A DNA stretch of 53,954 nt from Candidatus Krumholzibacteriota bacterium (GTDB lineage Bacteria > Krumholzibacteriota > Krumholzibacteriia > JAJRXK01). A program made the position numbers and the translations under genes. The stretch spans positions 1 through 53,954 of the forward strand of contig JAJDAC010000038.1 of the NCBI GenBank assembly GCA_029262065.1. Direction: 5' to 3'. The notes beneath the pieces are model-generated. The model saw only the letters and a program-made list of their open reading frames with translations, was not told the DNA's origin and did no database searches. Shown piece after piece: positions 18,301 through 26,262 of the stretch (positions are counted from its first letter, which is position 1; each line of letters starts with the position of its first letter).

Positions 18301-18901
18301 ACCCAATCTTGTGGTGAAGAACGTGACGTTGCCCGAGGGTTCGATCAACGTGGGCCGCGACCTCGAGTACATCGTGGGCACCGGTGGCATGGTGGTTCCC
18401 AAGGGAACTCCCGCCGTGCTGGCCACGCTTACGCTCGAGGTTACCGACACCAAGCCGGCGCATCTGTCGCTGGCCGCTTCGTCACTGGCGCGGGGCGGAT
18501 CGCCGCTGGTAGCCCGTGGCGAAGACATTGAAAGCGTCGCGCTTTCGCAGGGACAGGGCGTGCCGGTGGCGTACCTCAACGATGAGAACGCCCCGCGCAA
18601 CGATGGCGTTCCGGTTCCCCGCGAACTGGCGCTCAAGAACGTCCCCAATCCGTTCAACCCGTCGACCGAGATCCGTTTCAACCTGCCGCGCGATGGTCGC
18701 GCCGAGGTACGGATCTTCGACGTGAGCGGTCGCCTGGTGAGCCAGCTCGACGGTGGTCTCATGGCCGCCGGAGCGGGCGCGCTTACCTGGAACGGTGTGG
18801 ATCATCGCGGCGCCGGTGTTCGCAGTGGTCTGTATTTCTACCAGCTGCTACTGAACGGCGAGAGTCTTGGTGAGACCAAGAAGATGAACCTGGTTAAGTA
18901 G
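15326..18901 (+). CDS. Secreted trypsin-like (lysyl-endopeptidase-like) protease with P-domain, dockerin-like and sorting domains
   Basis: An 1191-aa exported protease. A signal peptide (to about 35) and propeptide-like region precede the S1 domain with His260 (TAFHC), Asp307 (DVDMCLIELD) and Ser389 (EPGSSGSA). A proprotein-convertase P-like domain lies at about 580-725 (AIPDNTPAG .. THTYVGD-type core .. GTWTLNVSDNAGQDTG). Two Ca-binding, dockerin-like repeats are at about 878-922 (DIDGNFVVNLADLGMF; DFQWNGVLNLVDVGEF), followed by a cohesin-like beta domain (about 940-1075) and the sorting module (about 1100-1191, NVPNPFNPSTEIRF). The start has AAGGGA at proper spacing. It is the larger of two tandem paralogs, with its own terminator and promoter box, so the copies appear independently transcribed. 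Confidence 0.88.
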   Translation: MHLASAIRRLKRGSTITALLSLSLALLATSPASARRGEAPLATPGVSARGVDVLSVTAPDVAQIKAQDEARTKAGEKRHRFAEPRAVSVTPYTSGSWTTQLDGTRVWRLLVAAQGATDLNLAFTTYELPYNAKLYVISTEEDYYEGPYTHADNKAHGQLWVPMIPGGEALIELQLPAQTKFEPRLELTQVNYGYRDMFNRDPHSKQGACNNDVICPEGLPWADQIQAVGVYSINGSFACTGTMIMDVPGSFRNFFLTAFHCGISVANAPSVTVYWNYESPVCGQLSGGSLAENQTGATFRANRQDVDMCLIELDAPPNPISNVYWAGWDRSNGVPSGSVGIHHPGTDEKAISFNTDALTTVNSCIGGGGSSTHWQVNNWEDGTTEPGSSGSAIFDPNNQLVVGFLSGGTASCFSITSDCYGKFAVAWDGSSAATRLRDWLDPGGVAPLTRQGSYPTGAGVALFDSAATSDDCGGTSNGICEPGETITVLVDILAAGGDLTGISGVLSSSTSGVTVTQGASAWSNLSAGVSGTNLTAFEVTLDQSVPCFSTVDFNLVVNANEGGPFNMPFSKGVGQVTGPAGLPLAIPDNTPAGATSQFTVADNVVLTDLDVRVEISHTYVGDLRITLTSPSSTTVTLLDRPGVPASTFGCGDNDMNVTFDDASGVVLETFCAGATPWYSSVAAPVGSLAAFNGENAQGTWTLNVSDNAGQDTGSIVDWELLASPGLSAGVCDPCNPGVDVIVTTSTPLPVALMTFPGGGGDALSAAQDWDGVVGSTPSTVDATVTVQLLQGGTPVVGHPANLMLLQVTSPGNWNGCAANSPVGPTNASGITTFSSPLLAGGYTLPGAAMEVAVGGLTINSITYNGSAIPLDIRVMSPDIDGNFVVNLADLGMFATDFSAGYDFRSDFQWNGVLNLVDVGEFANAFGDACTTIVPGNPTASADVLGVYFDRAGRDHSTELRPGELVTAYLVLQGPGSSDGNGVDAWDARLVTSPNLVVKNVTLPEGSINVGRDLEYIVGTGGMVVPKGTPAVLATLTLEVTDTKPAHLSLAASSLARGGSPLVARGEDIESVALSQGQGVPVAYLNDENAPRNDGVPVPRELALKNVPNPFNPSTEIRFNLPRDGRAEVRIFDVSGRLVSQLDGGLMAAGAGALTWNGVDHRGAGVRSGLYFYQLLLNGESLGETKKMNLVK

Positions 18902-18980
18902 GCACGCGCAACAAGATCGTCGCGTGCCACCCAAGTGGTGCGCGTGGCTATCTTCTCTTCGCGCACGCGCAACAAGATCG
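18902..18980. repeat. 18-bp direct repeat flanking a short gap before the terminator
   Basis: GCACGCGCAACAAGATCG occurs exactly at 18902..18919, immediately after the protease stop codon, and again at 18963..18980, immediately before the terminator stem. The first copy is followed by an inverted complement (CGCGTGCC), giving a small hairpin. It probably arose by local duplication of the terminator-proximal sequence. Together with the terminator and promoter box it accounts for the notable content of the 324-base gap 18902..19225. Confidence 0.75.
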
Positions 18981-19009
18981 CCCCCCGATCCTCGATCGGG
19001 GGGCTTTCT
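18980..19009 (+). terminator. Rho-independent terminator after the first protease gene
   Basis: GCCCCCCGATC (18980..18990) and GATCGGGGGGC (18994..19004) form an 11-bp perfect stem with a CTC loop, followed by TTTCT. It lies 79 bases past the stop codon and separates the two paralogous protease genes. Confidence 0.9.
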
Positions 19010-19101
19010 CATGTCACAAATCCGTACTACAGGCGCAAAAAACCGAAAAACAGCCCGTCGCGCAGGGGTTTCCCGGTATCCCGCTTTCGTCCATGTCGGG
19101 G

Positions 19102-19116
19102 CCTATGCTAATGTAA
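19102..19116 (+). promoter_or_regulatory. Conserved -10-like box upstream of the second secreted protease
   Basis: CCTATGCTAATGTAA, 14 of 15 identical to the box at 15218..15232, 110 bases before the ATG at 19226. Conservation inside otherwise diverged leaders points to a shared promoter element. Confidence 0.45.
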
Positions 19117-19225
19117 GGTAGCTAACAAAATGGTCTTCACGCAGATCCTGCCTCGCGGGTGCTCCCGCGCAATGGACTCGTGGCGAACCTGTTCCTTGCC
19201 AATCTGTCTACAAGGGGAACTATCC

Positions 19226-22003
19226 ATGCAACTTGCTTCAGCGGTCCGATGCCTCCAGCGCGGGTCGTCGATTGTCGCTCTTATGAGCTTAGCACTCGCA
19301 GTTCTCGCCACCTCTCCGGCGGACGCCCGTCGCGGAGAGGCTCCTTTGGCCACACCTGGCGCCGGTGCGCCCGGTGTGGAAGTGCTCAACGTCACCGCCC
19401 CCGATGTCCCGGCGATGTTGGCTCGTGATGACCAGATGTACAGTGCCGGCGAAAAGCGCTTTCGCTACGCCGAACCCCGCGCCGTGTCGGCCACGCCGTA
19501 CACCAGCGGATCCTGGTCCACCCAGCTCGATGGCACGCGCGTCTGGAACCTGTTGGTTTCGGCTCCCGACGCCACCGACCTGAACCTGGCCTTCACCCGT
19601 TTCGAGGTTCCCTTTGGTGCGAAGCTATATGTGATCAGCACCGAAGAGGACTACTACGAAGGTCCCTACACGCACGAAGACAACAAGGCTCACGGTGAGC
19701 TTTGGGTTCCCGTGATTCCCGGTGCCGAGGCTCTCATCGAGCTTCAGCTTCCGGCCGACACCAAGTTCGAGCCTCAGCTCGAGTTGACGCAGGTGAACTA
19801 TGGCTACCGTGACATGTTCAACCGCGATCCCAACTCGAAGCAGGGTGCGTGCAACAACGACGTGATCTGCCCCGAGGGTCTGCCCTGGGCCGACCAGATC
19901 CAGTCGGTGGCCGTGTACTCGGTGAACGGTTTTTTCGCGTGCACGGGTAACATGGTCATGGACGTGCCCGGTAGCTTCCAGCCGTTCTTCCTGACCGCGT
20001 ACCATTGCGGTGTCACGGCTGGCAACGCGGCCACGCTGACGGTGTACTGGAACTACGAGTCGCCGGTTTGCGGACAGCTTTCCGGTGGATCATTGTCCGA
20101 AAACCAGACCGGTGCGACCTTCCTGGCCAGCCGCCAGGACGTGGACATGTGCCTGGTGCGTCTGGACGCTCCGCCCAGCCCCATATCCAACGTGTACTGG
20201 GCCGGTTGGGATCGTTCGAACACCACGCCGAGTGGCTCGGTGGGTATCCACCACCCGGGTACCGATGAAAAGGCGATCAGCTTCAATACCGATCCCCTGA
20301 CCACGATCAACAGCTGCATCGGTGGCGGTGGCTCGAACACCCACTGGGAAGTGGATGATTGGGAAGACGGCACCACCGAGCCCGGATCGTCGGGTTCGCC
20401 GCTGTTCGATCCCAACAATCAGCTGGTCATCGGCTTCCTGTCCGGTGGTATCGCTTCCTGTAGCACGATTGGCTTTGACTGCTACGGCAAGTTCGCCGAC
20501 GCCTGGGACGGTCCTTCGGCCGCGACACGTCTGCGTGACCACCTGGACCCAGGTGGCCAGGCTCCGCTTACGCTCCAGGGTTCCTATCCCACCGGCGCGG
20601 GCGTGCCGCTGTTCGACAACGCGCGCACCTTCGATGACTGCTTCGGCGTAAGCAACGGCGTTTGCGAGCCCGGTGAGACCGTCACCGTGCTGGTGGAAAT
20701 CGTGGCCGCTGGCGGCGACATCACCGGTATCAGCGGTGTGCTGAGCTCCAGCACGCCCGACGTCGTGGTCATCGGCGACTCGTCGGCTTGGCCCGACCTG
20801 AACGCCGGTGTTGGCGACGTGAACCTGGTGCCGTTCGAGGTGTTCGTGGGACAGGGCGTGCCCTGTTTCTCCAGCATGGACTTCGAACTGGTGGTCAACA
20901 CCGATCAGGGTGGACCGTACAACATGTTCTTCTCGAAGGACGTGGGTCAGGCGGCGTCGCCCGCGGGCCTGCCGCTGGCCATTCCCGACAACGCTCCGGC
21001 CGGTGCGTCGAGCTCGTTCAACGTGTCCGACACCGCCGCCATCACCGATCTGAACGTTCGCGTGCAGATCAACCACACGTACGTAGGCGATATCCAGATC
21101 TTCCTGACCAGCCCGTCGAGCACGACGGTCACGCTGCTGGATCGTCCAGGCGAGCCCGCCACGTTCTTCGGTTGTAGCAACAACGACATGGACGTGACCT
21201 TCGACGACGCGTCTGGCTTCGTGCTGGAAACCCACTGTATCGGTACCACTCCGTGGTACGTCGGTGCGGCGGCTCCGGTCAGCCCGCTGTCGGCGTTCAA
21301 CGGCGAGAATCCCCAGGGTACCTGGACTCTCAACGTGGTCGACAACGCGGGTGCCGACACCGGCTCGCTCGTGGACTGGGAACTCATCGCCACGCCTGGC
21401 TTCTCGGCCGGCACGTGCGACATCTGTGATCCCGTGGTTCCCGTGCAGTTGTCCTCGATCAACGTCGAGCGCAACGGCTGGGACGCCGAACTGCGTTGGG
21501 AAATCGCCCGGGCCGACGGCCTGGCCGGCTTCAACGTGCTTCGCGCCACCGATGGTGCGGCTCGCGTTCAGGTGAACAGCGACCTCATCGTGGGTACGCG
21601 CGACTTCGAGTTCGTCGACGCCGTGGCTCCCGTGGGTGCGGCCACCTACTGGCTGCAAGAGGTCACCTCGAGCGGTACCAAGATCGAACATGGTCCGTTC
21701 CAGTTGGGTGAGGCAAAGGGTGGTGCTCTAGTCCACATGGCGGCCGGTGCTCCCAACCCGTTCAAGGGTCGCACCAGCATCAGCTACGCGATCCGTGACA
21801 GCCGCTCGGTGAACCTGTCCGTATACGACGTGCGCGGTCGCCTGGTGACCACGCTGGTGAATGCCCAGCAGAGCGCTGGTTCCTACACCGCGACCTGGGG
21901 CGGCCACACCGATGGTGGCACTCCGGTGGCGTCGGGCGTGTACGTGATTCGTCTGCAGGCGGGCGATGTCGTCCAGCAGCAGAAGGTCACGATGACGCAG
22001 TAG
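19226..22003 (+). CDS. Secreted trypsin-like protease with P-domain and sorting domain (paralog of the upstream gene)
   Basis: A 925-aa protease that aligns without gaps to the upstream paralog through the catalytic domain (same His260, Asp307, Ser389) and the P-like domain (about 580-725). The C-terminal part differs: instead of dockerin-like and cohesin-like domains it has one Fn3-like segment (about 735-830, VQLSSINVERNGWDAELRW) and a divergent sorting module (about 838-925, APNPFKGRTSISY .. YDVRGRLVTTL .. SGVYVIRL). The ATG at 19226 is preceded by AAGGGGA and lines up with the paralog's start; an in-frame start 32 codons earlier has no such support. Substrate specificity, including any preference for Lys, cannot be read by eye. 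Confidence 0.88.
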   Translation: MQLASAVRCLQRGSSIVALMSLALAVLATSPADARRGEAPLATPGAGAPGVEVLNVTAPDVPAMLARDDQMYSAGEKRFRYAEPRAVSATPYTSGSWSTQLDGTRVWNLLVSAPDATDLNLAFTRFEVPFGAKLYVISTEEDYYEGPYTHEDNKAHGELWVPVIPGAEALIELQLPADTKFEPQLELTQVNYGYRDMFNRDPNSKQGACNNDVICPEGLPWADQIQSVAVYSVNGFFACTGNMVMDVPGSFQPFFLTAYHCGVTAGNAATLTVYWNYESPVCGQLSGGSLSENQTGATFLASRQDVDMCLVRLDAPPSPISNVYWAGWDRSNTTPSGSVGIHHPGTDEKAISFNTDPLTTINSCIGGGGSNTHWEVDDWEDGTTEPGSSGSPLFDPNNQLVIGFLSGGIASCSTIGFDCYGKFADAWDGPSAATRLRDHLDPGGQAPLTLQGSYPTGAGVPLFDNARTFDDCFGVSNGVCEPGETVTVLVEIVAAGGDITGISGVLSSSTPDVVVIGDSSAWPDLNAGVGDVNLVPFEVFVGQGVPCFSSMDFELVVNTDQGGPYNMFFSKDVGQAASPAGLPLAIPDNAPAGASSSFNVSDTAAITDLNVRVQINHTYVGDIQIFLTSPSSTTVTLLDRPGEPATFFGCSNNDMDVTFDDASGFVLETHCIGTTPWYVGAAAPVSPLSAFNGENPQGTWTLNVVDNAGADTGSLVDWELIATPGFSAGTCDICDPVVPVQLSSINVERNGWDAELRWEIARADGLAGFNVLRATDGAARVQVNSDLIVGTRDFEFVDAVAPVGAATYWLQEVTSSGTKIEHGPFQLGEAKGGALVHMAAGAPNPFKGRTSISYAIRDSRSVNLSVYDVRGRLVTTLVNAQQSAGSYTATWGGHTDGGTPVASGVYVIRLQAGDVVQQQKVTMTQ

Positions 22004-22057
22004 AGGGAACTCCCTCAAAGCCTGGGCTGGCTTCGGCTGGTTCGGGTGGATTGAAGA

Positions 22058-22089
22058 GTGGGCCACGGGATTCCGTGGCCCACTTTTTT
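22058..22089 (+). terminator. Rho-independent terminator after the second protease gene
   Basis: GTGGGCCACGG (22058..22068) and CCGTGGCCCAC (22073..22083) form an 11-bp stem with loop GATT, followed by TTTTTT (22084..22089). The arm GGGCCACGGGA is shared with the terminator at 50686..50723. Confidence 0.93.
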
Positions 22090-22173
22090 GTGCCGTGTTT
22101 TTGGTGAGCGGAATGAGTGACTCTGCTAGCCTGGAAGCGCTCTCCGTCTCGTTTCCGCAGAGGATTTCTCGCC

Positions 22174-25011
22174 ATGCTTCGTATTATTGCTGTTGCTTTC
22201 GCCCTGGCTGTGGCCATGCAGGCGCCCGCCGTCCTGGCGCAGACCGTGGGTTCGCTTCCCCTCGACGAGGAATCCACGCGGAACATTGCCGAGTTCACCA
22301 CGGACGAGCGGTACCTGACCGATTGGGTGCGGGTGCTTCCCGATCATCCCACCGTACCCAGCCCGCGCGAAGTACTGGGCTACACGGTTGGTACCCCGTC
22401 ACGGCTCACGCAAGTAGACGACATCCACCGGTACATGCGCGAACTGGCCGCCGCCTCGCCGCGCGTACGCGTGTTCGATGCCGGCCAGAGCTTCGAGGGT
22501 CGTGAGATGATCGTGGTGGCCATCGCGAACGAGGCGACCCTGAACGAGCTGGAAGCGTATCGAACCTATCTTCATCGCCTGGCCGATCCGCGCAAGACCA
22601 CACGAGACGAGGCGCAGGAAATCATCGGGCGTGCGAAGCCCATCTACTGGATGACCGCCGGGCTGCACTCGCCCGAACTGGGTCCGCCCGAAATGACCAT
22701 GGAGCTGGCCTACCGGTTGGCGGTGGAAGACAGGGAGCCCTTCGCCAACATCCGCGACAACGTGATCACCATCATCACGCCGGTGCTCGAGTCCGACGGC
22801 CGCGCCCGCCAGGTCGAGTGGTGGCGCCGTCATGTGAAGGGCCACAAGGACTACAAGGACATGCCGCCGCGCTCGTCGCCGTTCTGGGGCCACTACACGT
22901 TCCACGACAACAACCGCGACGCCATTGCCATTTCCCAGCCGCTGACCCGCAACTACGTGGACACGTACTTCCACTGGTTGCCCACGGTTTCGCTCGACCT
23001 GCACGAGTCGGTGCCGTTGCTCTATGTTTCCACCGGCACCGGTCCCTACAACGAACGCATCGACCCCATCACCGTGAGCGAGTGGCACGCCCTGGCCAAC
23101 TACGAAATCACACGGCTGTCGCAACTGGGCCTGCCCGGCGTATGGACCTGGGGTTTCTACACCGGTTGGTTTCCCGGTTACCTGCTGTGGGTAACCAACA
23201 ATCACAACTCCATGGGCCGTTTCTACGAGACATTTGGCAACGGAACCGCCGAGACACTCGAACGGGATCTGCGTGAGGCGAAGTACGCCGGAAAGAAGCT
23301 TACCGAGAAACAATGGTATCGTTCGGTTCCGCCCGACGAAAAGCTCGAATGGTCGATGCGCAACAACACCAACTTCATGCAATCCGGCGCCATTGCGTCG
23401 CTCGAAATGGTGGCCAACAACCGCGAGATGTTTCTTCGCAACTTCTTCGAGAAGGGCGTCAACGCCCTGTCGCGGGCGCGTGAGAAGGCACCCTATGCAT
23501 TCGTCATCCGACGTGAGCAGCGCGATGTCGCGGCCGCGCGCGATGTGCTCGTCATTCTGGATCGCCACGGAATCGAAATGGGCGCGGTGAGGAGCTCGGT
23601 CAAGCTGGGCGAGAAGGACGATGACGGAAATCAGTTCGAGCTCGAACGCGGCGACATCCTGGTGAAGTTGGAACAACCCTACGGCGCCCTGGCGCGAAAC
23701 CTTCTGGAGGCGCAGGAATTTCCCGAAGACGTCGAGGTGCCGCCGTACGACGACGTGGCCTGGACGCTGGGACTCCACATGGGCGTGACCGTCGACGCGG
23801 TTGATATCGTGGATGTGCTCGATGTGTCGACCGACACGCTGGAAGATTTCTCCGGTGCGATCGAGACACCAGATGTTCCCGACAAGGCGAAGGTGTGGGT
23901 CATTCCGCACCGCGCGCAGCGCGAACTGGGTCCACTGCGTTTGGCGCTGGGTACCACCGTCATGTCCGCGACCGAAGAAGCCTTCGAGCATCGCAAGCAG
24001 ACGATTCCCGCGGGGTCACTGGTCATCGACGGCAACGACGTCGATGCCGAGGCACTTCGCGGCGAACTGCAAAAGCGTGGCCTGGGTGCCATTGCCGTGA
24101 ACAATATGCCCGACGTCCCCATGCACGATGTCGACGTTCCGCGCGTGGCCATGTACCACGCCTGGTGGTCGACGCAGAACGCGGGTTGGGTTCGTTACTC
24201 ACTCGACACCGCGGGTGTGGAGTTCACGCTGATCGACAAGGACGACATAGGAAATGGCCGGCTGGACGACTACGATGTTCTGCTGATGCCGTCGTACCGC
24301 GGCGGCACCCGGCTGGAAAGCGTGATCGCGGGTATCGATCGCAAGTGGAGCCCGTTGGCGTACACGAAAACCGCCGAAACCCCTAGCCACGGAGACATCA
24401 AGTCGTCCGAGGACATCACGGGTGGTCTGGGGTACGACGGCATGGCCCGTATCGACGCCTTTGTGCGCCGTGGCGGCACGTTGATCGCTTTGGGTTCAGC
24501 CGGTGTCATTGCCGCCGACTCGGGCATGTCGCGGCGTATCGACGTGAGCCGTCCGTCGGGGTTGCGCAGTCCGGGGTCGTTCGTCAGCGCAAAGGTTTTG
24601 GCCACGCAATCGCCCCTGGTCTACGGCTACGAAGGCGATACGCACGTGTTCCGCGGCAACGGTCCCATCTACGACGTGGACGACTACGATCGGCATCTGG
24701 TGGCCCTGCAGTTCGGCCACAAGAAGCAGGGCGACTTCCACTTTGGAACGCCGGCCGAGGAAGACGCCAAGGCGCCGGACTTCGTGCTATCGGGCGGTGT
24801 CGTGGGCCAGAAGAAACTGGATGGAAAGCCGGCCATCGTGGCTCAGCGGCTGGGCGAGGGACGGCTGGTCCTGTTCAGCTGGAATCCCATGCACCGGCAT
24901 CTGAACCACCATGATCACGCGTTCGTGTACAACGCGCTGTTGCACTGGAACGATATCGACGAGCTGGAACGGCCAGCGGCCGAAGTCGATGATGAAGAAG
25001 ACCCGGAGTGA
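22174..25011 (+). CDS. Secreted M14-family zinc carboxypeptidase-like metallopeptidase
   Basis: A 945-aa protein with a signal peptide (ending AVLAQTV). The N-terminal domain carries the M14 zinc motif HxxE as His165-Ser-Pro-Glu168 (GLHSPELGPPE) and the third ligand His277 in SLDLHESV, preceded by a typical GQSFEGREM entry segment. Residues about 480-945 form an additional region with a class-I-amidotransferase-like look (DYDVLLMPSYRGG .. FVRRGGTLIALGSAG .. GRLVLFSWNP) of unknown role. The start is taken at MLRIIAV (AGAGGA upstream) rather than 19 codons earlier. It follows the two secreted proteases and likely trims peptides they release. No sorting domain, so it is probably periplasmic or freely secreted. 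Confidence 0.87.
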   Translation: MLRIIAVAFALAVAMQAPAVLAQTVGSLPLDEESTRNIAEFTTDERYLTDWVRVLPDHPTVPSPREVLGYTVGTPSRLTQVDDIHRYMRELAAASPRVRVFDAGQSFEGREMIVVAIANEATLNELEAYRTYLHRLADPRKTTRDEAQEIIGRAKPIYWMTAGLHSPELGPPEMTMELAYRLAVEDREPFANIRDNVITIITPVLESDGRARQVEWWRRHVKGHKDYKDMPPRSSPFWGHYTFHDNNRDAIAISQPLTRNYVDTYFHWLPTVSLDLHESVPLLYVSTGTGPYNERIDPITVSEWHALANYEITRLSQLGLPGVWTWGFYTGWFPGYLLWVTNNHNSMGRFYETFGNGTAETLERDLREAKYAGKKLTEKQWYRSVPPDEKLEWSMRNNTNFMQSGAIASLEMVANNREMFLRNFFEKGVNALSRAREKAPYAFVIRREQRDVAAARDVLVILDRHGIEMGAVRSSVKLGEKDDDGNQFELERGDILVKLEQPYGALARNLLEAQEFPEDVEVPPYDDVAWTLGLHMGVTVDAVDIVDVLDVSTDTLEDFSGAIETPDVPDKAKVWVIPHRAQRELGPLRLALGTTVMSATEEAFEHRKQTIPAGSLVIDGNDVDAEALRGELQKRGLGAIAVNNMPDVPMHDVDVPRVAMYHAWWSTQNAGWVRYSLDTAGVEFTLIDKDDIGNGRLDDYDVLLMPSYRGGTRLESVIAGIDRKWSPLAYTKTAETPSHGDIKSSEDITGGLGYDGMARIDAFVRRGGTLIALGSAGVIAADSGMSRRIDVSRPSGLRSPGSFVSAKVLATQSPLVYGYEGDTHVFRGNGPIYDVDDYDRHLVALQFGHKKQGDFHFGTPAEEDAKAPDFVLSGGVVGQKKLDGKPAIVAQRLGEGRLVLFSWNPMHRHLNHHDHAFVYNALLHWNDIDELERPAAEVDDEEDPE

Positions 25012-25018
25012 GATTTCG

Positions 25019-26128
25019 CTAGGCCCCTGGCCAACTGAGCAGCGTGGACTCGTTGGCAGCATCGAAGAAATGCGCGTGGTCGAGGTCTGCGTGCAGATCG
25101 GCTTCCATCCCTGCACGCACTGCGTCCGAAGCTTCGACCCGGGCCACCCCCCGCGCCCCTTCTTTCGTGCGCCAGTACACCAGGGTCTCGCTACCGAGCG
25201 GTTCGACCACCTCGAGCGTCGTGGCGAGAGTTGCCCGAAGCCGTGATTGTGAAGGCCGAAGATGGATGTCCTCGGGCCGCAATCCAACCGTGAACGACTT
25301 GCCGTCGAGGGAACCAAGGTCAGAGGGAATGTCACCTTCAAGAGTGGTGGATTCGGCCTCCAGATCCAGTCGACGGTTCTCCAGGTCGAAGCGCGCGGAC
25401 CAGAGGTTGATGGGCGGACTGCCGAGGAACGAAGCGACGAATCGGTTGGTAGGGCGGTTGTACAGTTCCAGGGGGCCGTCGACCTGCTGGATCACGCCGT
25501 CACGCATGACGACGATGCGATCGCCCATGGTCATGGCTTCGGTCTGATCGTGCGTGACGTAGATCATGGTCGCGCGAAGATCACGATGTAGCTTGGCGAT
25601 TTCCGTACGCATTTCCACGCGCAGCTTCGCGTCGAGGTTGCTGAGTGGCTCGTCGAACAAGAAGACCTTGGGCCGGCGCACGATGGCGCGACCGAGGGCC
25701 ACGCGCTGGCGTTGACCGCCGCTTAGCTTGGCCGGACGCCGTTCCAACAGGGCCTCGATCCCCAGCAGGCGCGCCGCGTCCCTCACCCTCTCGCCCATCT
25801 CGGTCTTGTTCATGCGCCGGATCCGAAGCCCCATGGCCATGTTGTCGAATACGTTCATGTGCGGATACAGGGCGTAGTTCTGGAACACCATGGCGATATC
25901 GCGATCGCGCGGTGCGACCTCGTTCACGACCCGACCGTCGATGGAGATCGTCCCGGTGGTGACCGACTCGAGCCCGGCAATCATGCGCAGGAGGGTGGAC
26001 TTGCCGCATCCCGAGGGACCCACCAGTACCAGAAACTCCTCGTTGGCGACCGTGAAGCTCGCGTCGGTGACGGCCACGACATCCTTGTCATAGGTCTTGC
26101 CCACGCCCGACAGAGCTACTTCGGCCAT
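25019..26128 (-). CDS. ABC transporter ATP-binding protein, UgpC/MalK/MsmK type
   Basis: A 369-aa carbohydrate ABC ATPase. Walker A GPSGCGKST, Q-loop region AMVFQNYALYPHM, signature LSGGQRQRVALGRA, Walker B KVFLFDEPLSNLD and switch His in YVTHDQTEAMTM are all present. The C-terminal 130 residues match the TOBE/OB regulatory part (VGLRPEDIHL). It is the only ATPase near the binding protein and permeases at 31.8-34.8 kb, whose own operon lacks one, so it is the likely energy module of that importer. Start at MAEVALSG; an ATG 20 codons upstream gives a non-homologous tail. Divergent from the GH144 gene, sharing a 134-base intergenic region. Confidence 0.92.
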   Translation of the reverse strand: MAEVALSGVGKTYDKDVVAVTDASFTVANEEFLVLVGPSGCGKSTLLRMIAGLESVTTGTISIDGRVVNEVAPRDRDIAMVFQNYALYPHMNVFDNMAMGLRIRRMNKTEMGERVRDAARLLGIEALLERRPAKLSGGQRQRVALGRAIVRRPKVFLFDEPLSNLDAKLRVEMRTEIAKLHRDLRATMIYVTHDQTEAMTMGDRIVVMRDGVIQQVDGPLELYNRPTNRFVASFLGSPPINLWSARFDLENRRLDLEAESTTLEGDIPSDLGSLDGKSFTVGLRPEDIHLRPSQSRLRATLATTLEVVEPLGSETLVYWRTKEGARGVARVEASDAVRAGMEADLHADLDHAHFFDAANESTLLSWPGA

Positions 26129-26262
26129 GTTAGTATCCCGTGGAAGAGTTGGGTCAGTCGAACTGCCCGAGTGTGACGGGGAGAACATTCGCGGTCAACG
26201 TCGGGTTCCATCGGCCTTTTTGCCGATGATGCTCGGCGGACTGCAATTTCCGGAGATGTTGT

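Noticed and set aside
20090-21691. 533-codon minus-strand open frame (and a similar one at 16496..17719)
   Set aside because: Both lie opposite the same region of the two paralogous proteases, so they arise from the conserved codon pattern rather than from genes.
22399-23991. 530-codon minus-strand open frame
   Set aside because: Antisense to the M14 peptidase; no signal peptide, domain or ribosome binding site.
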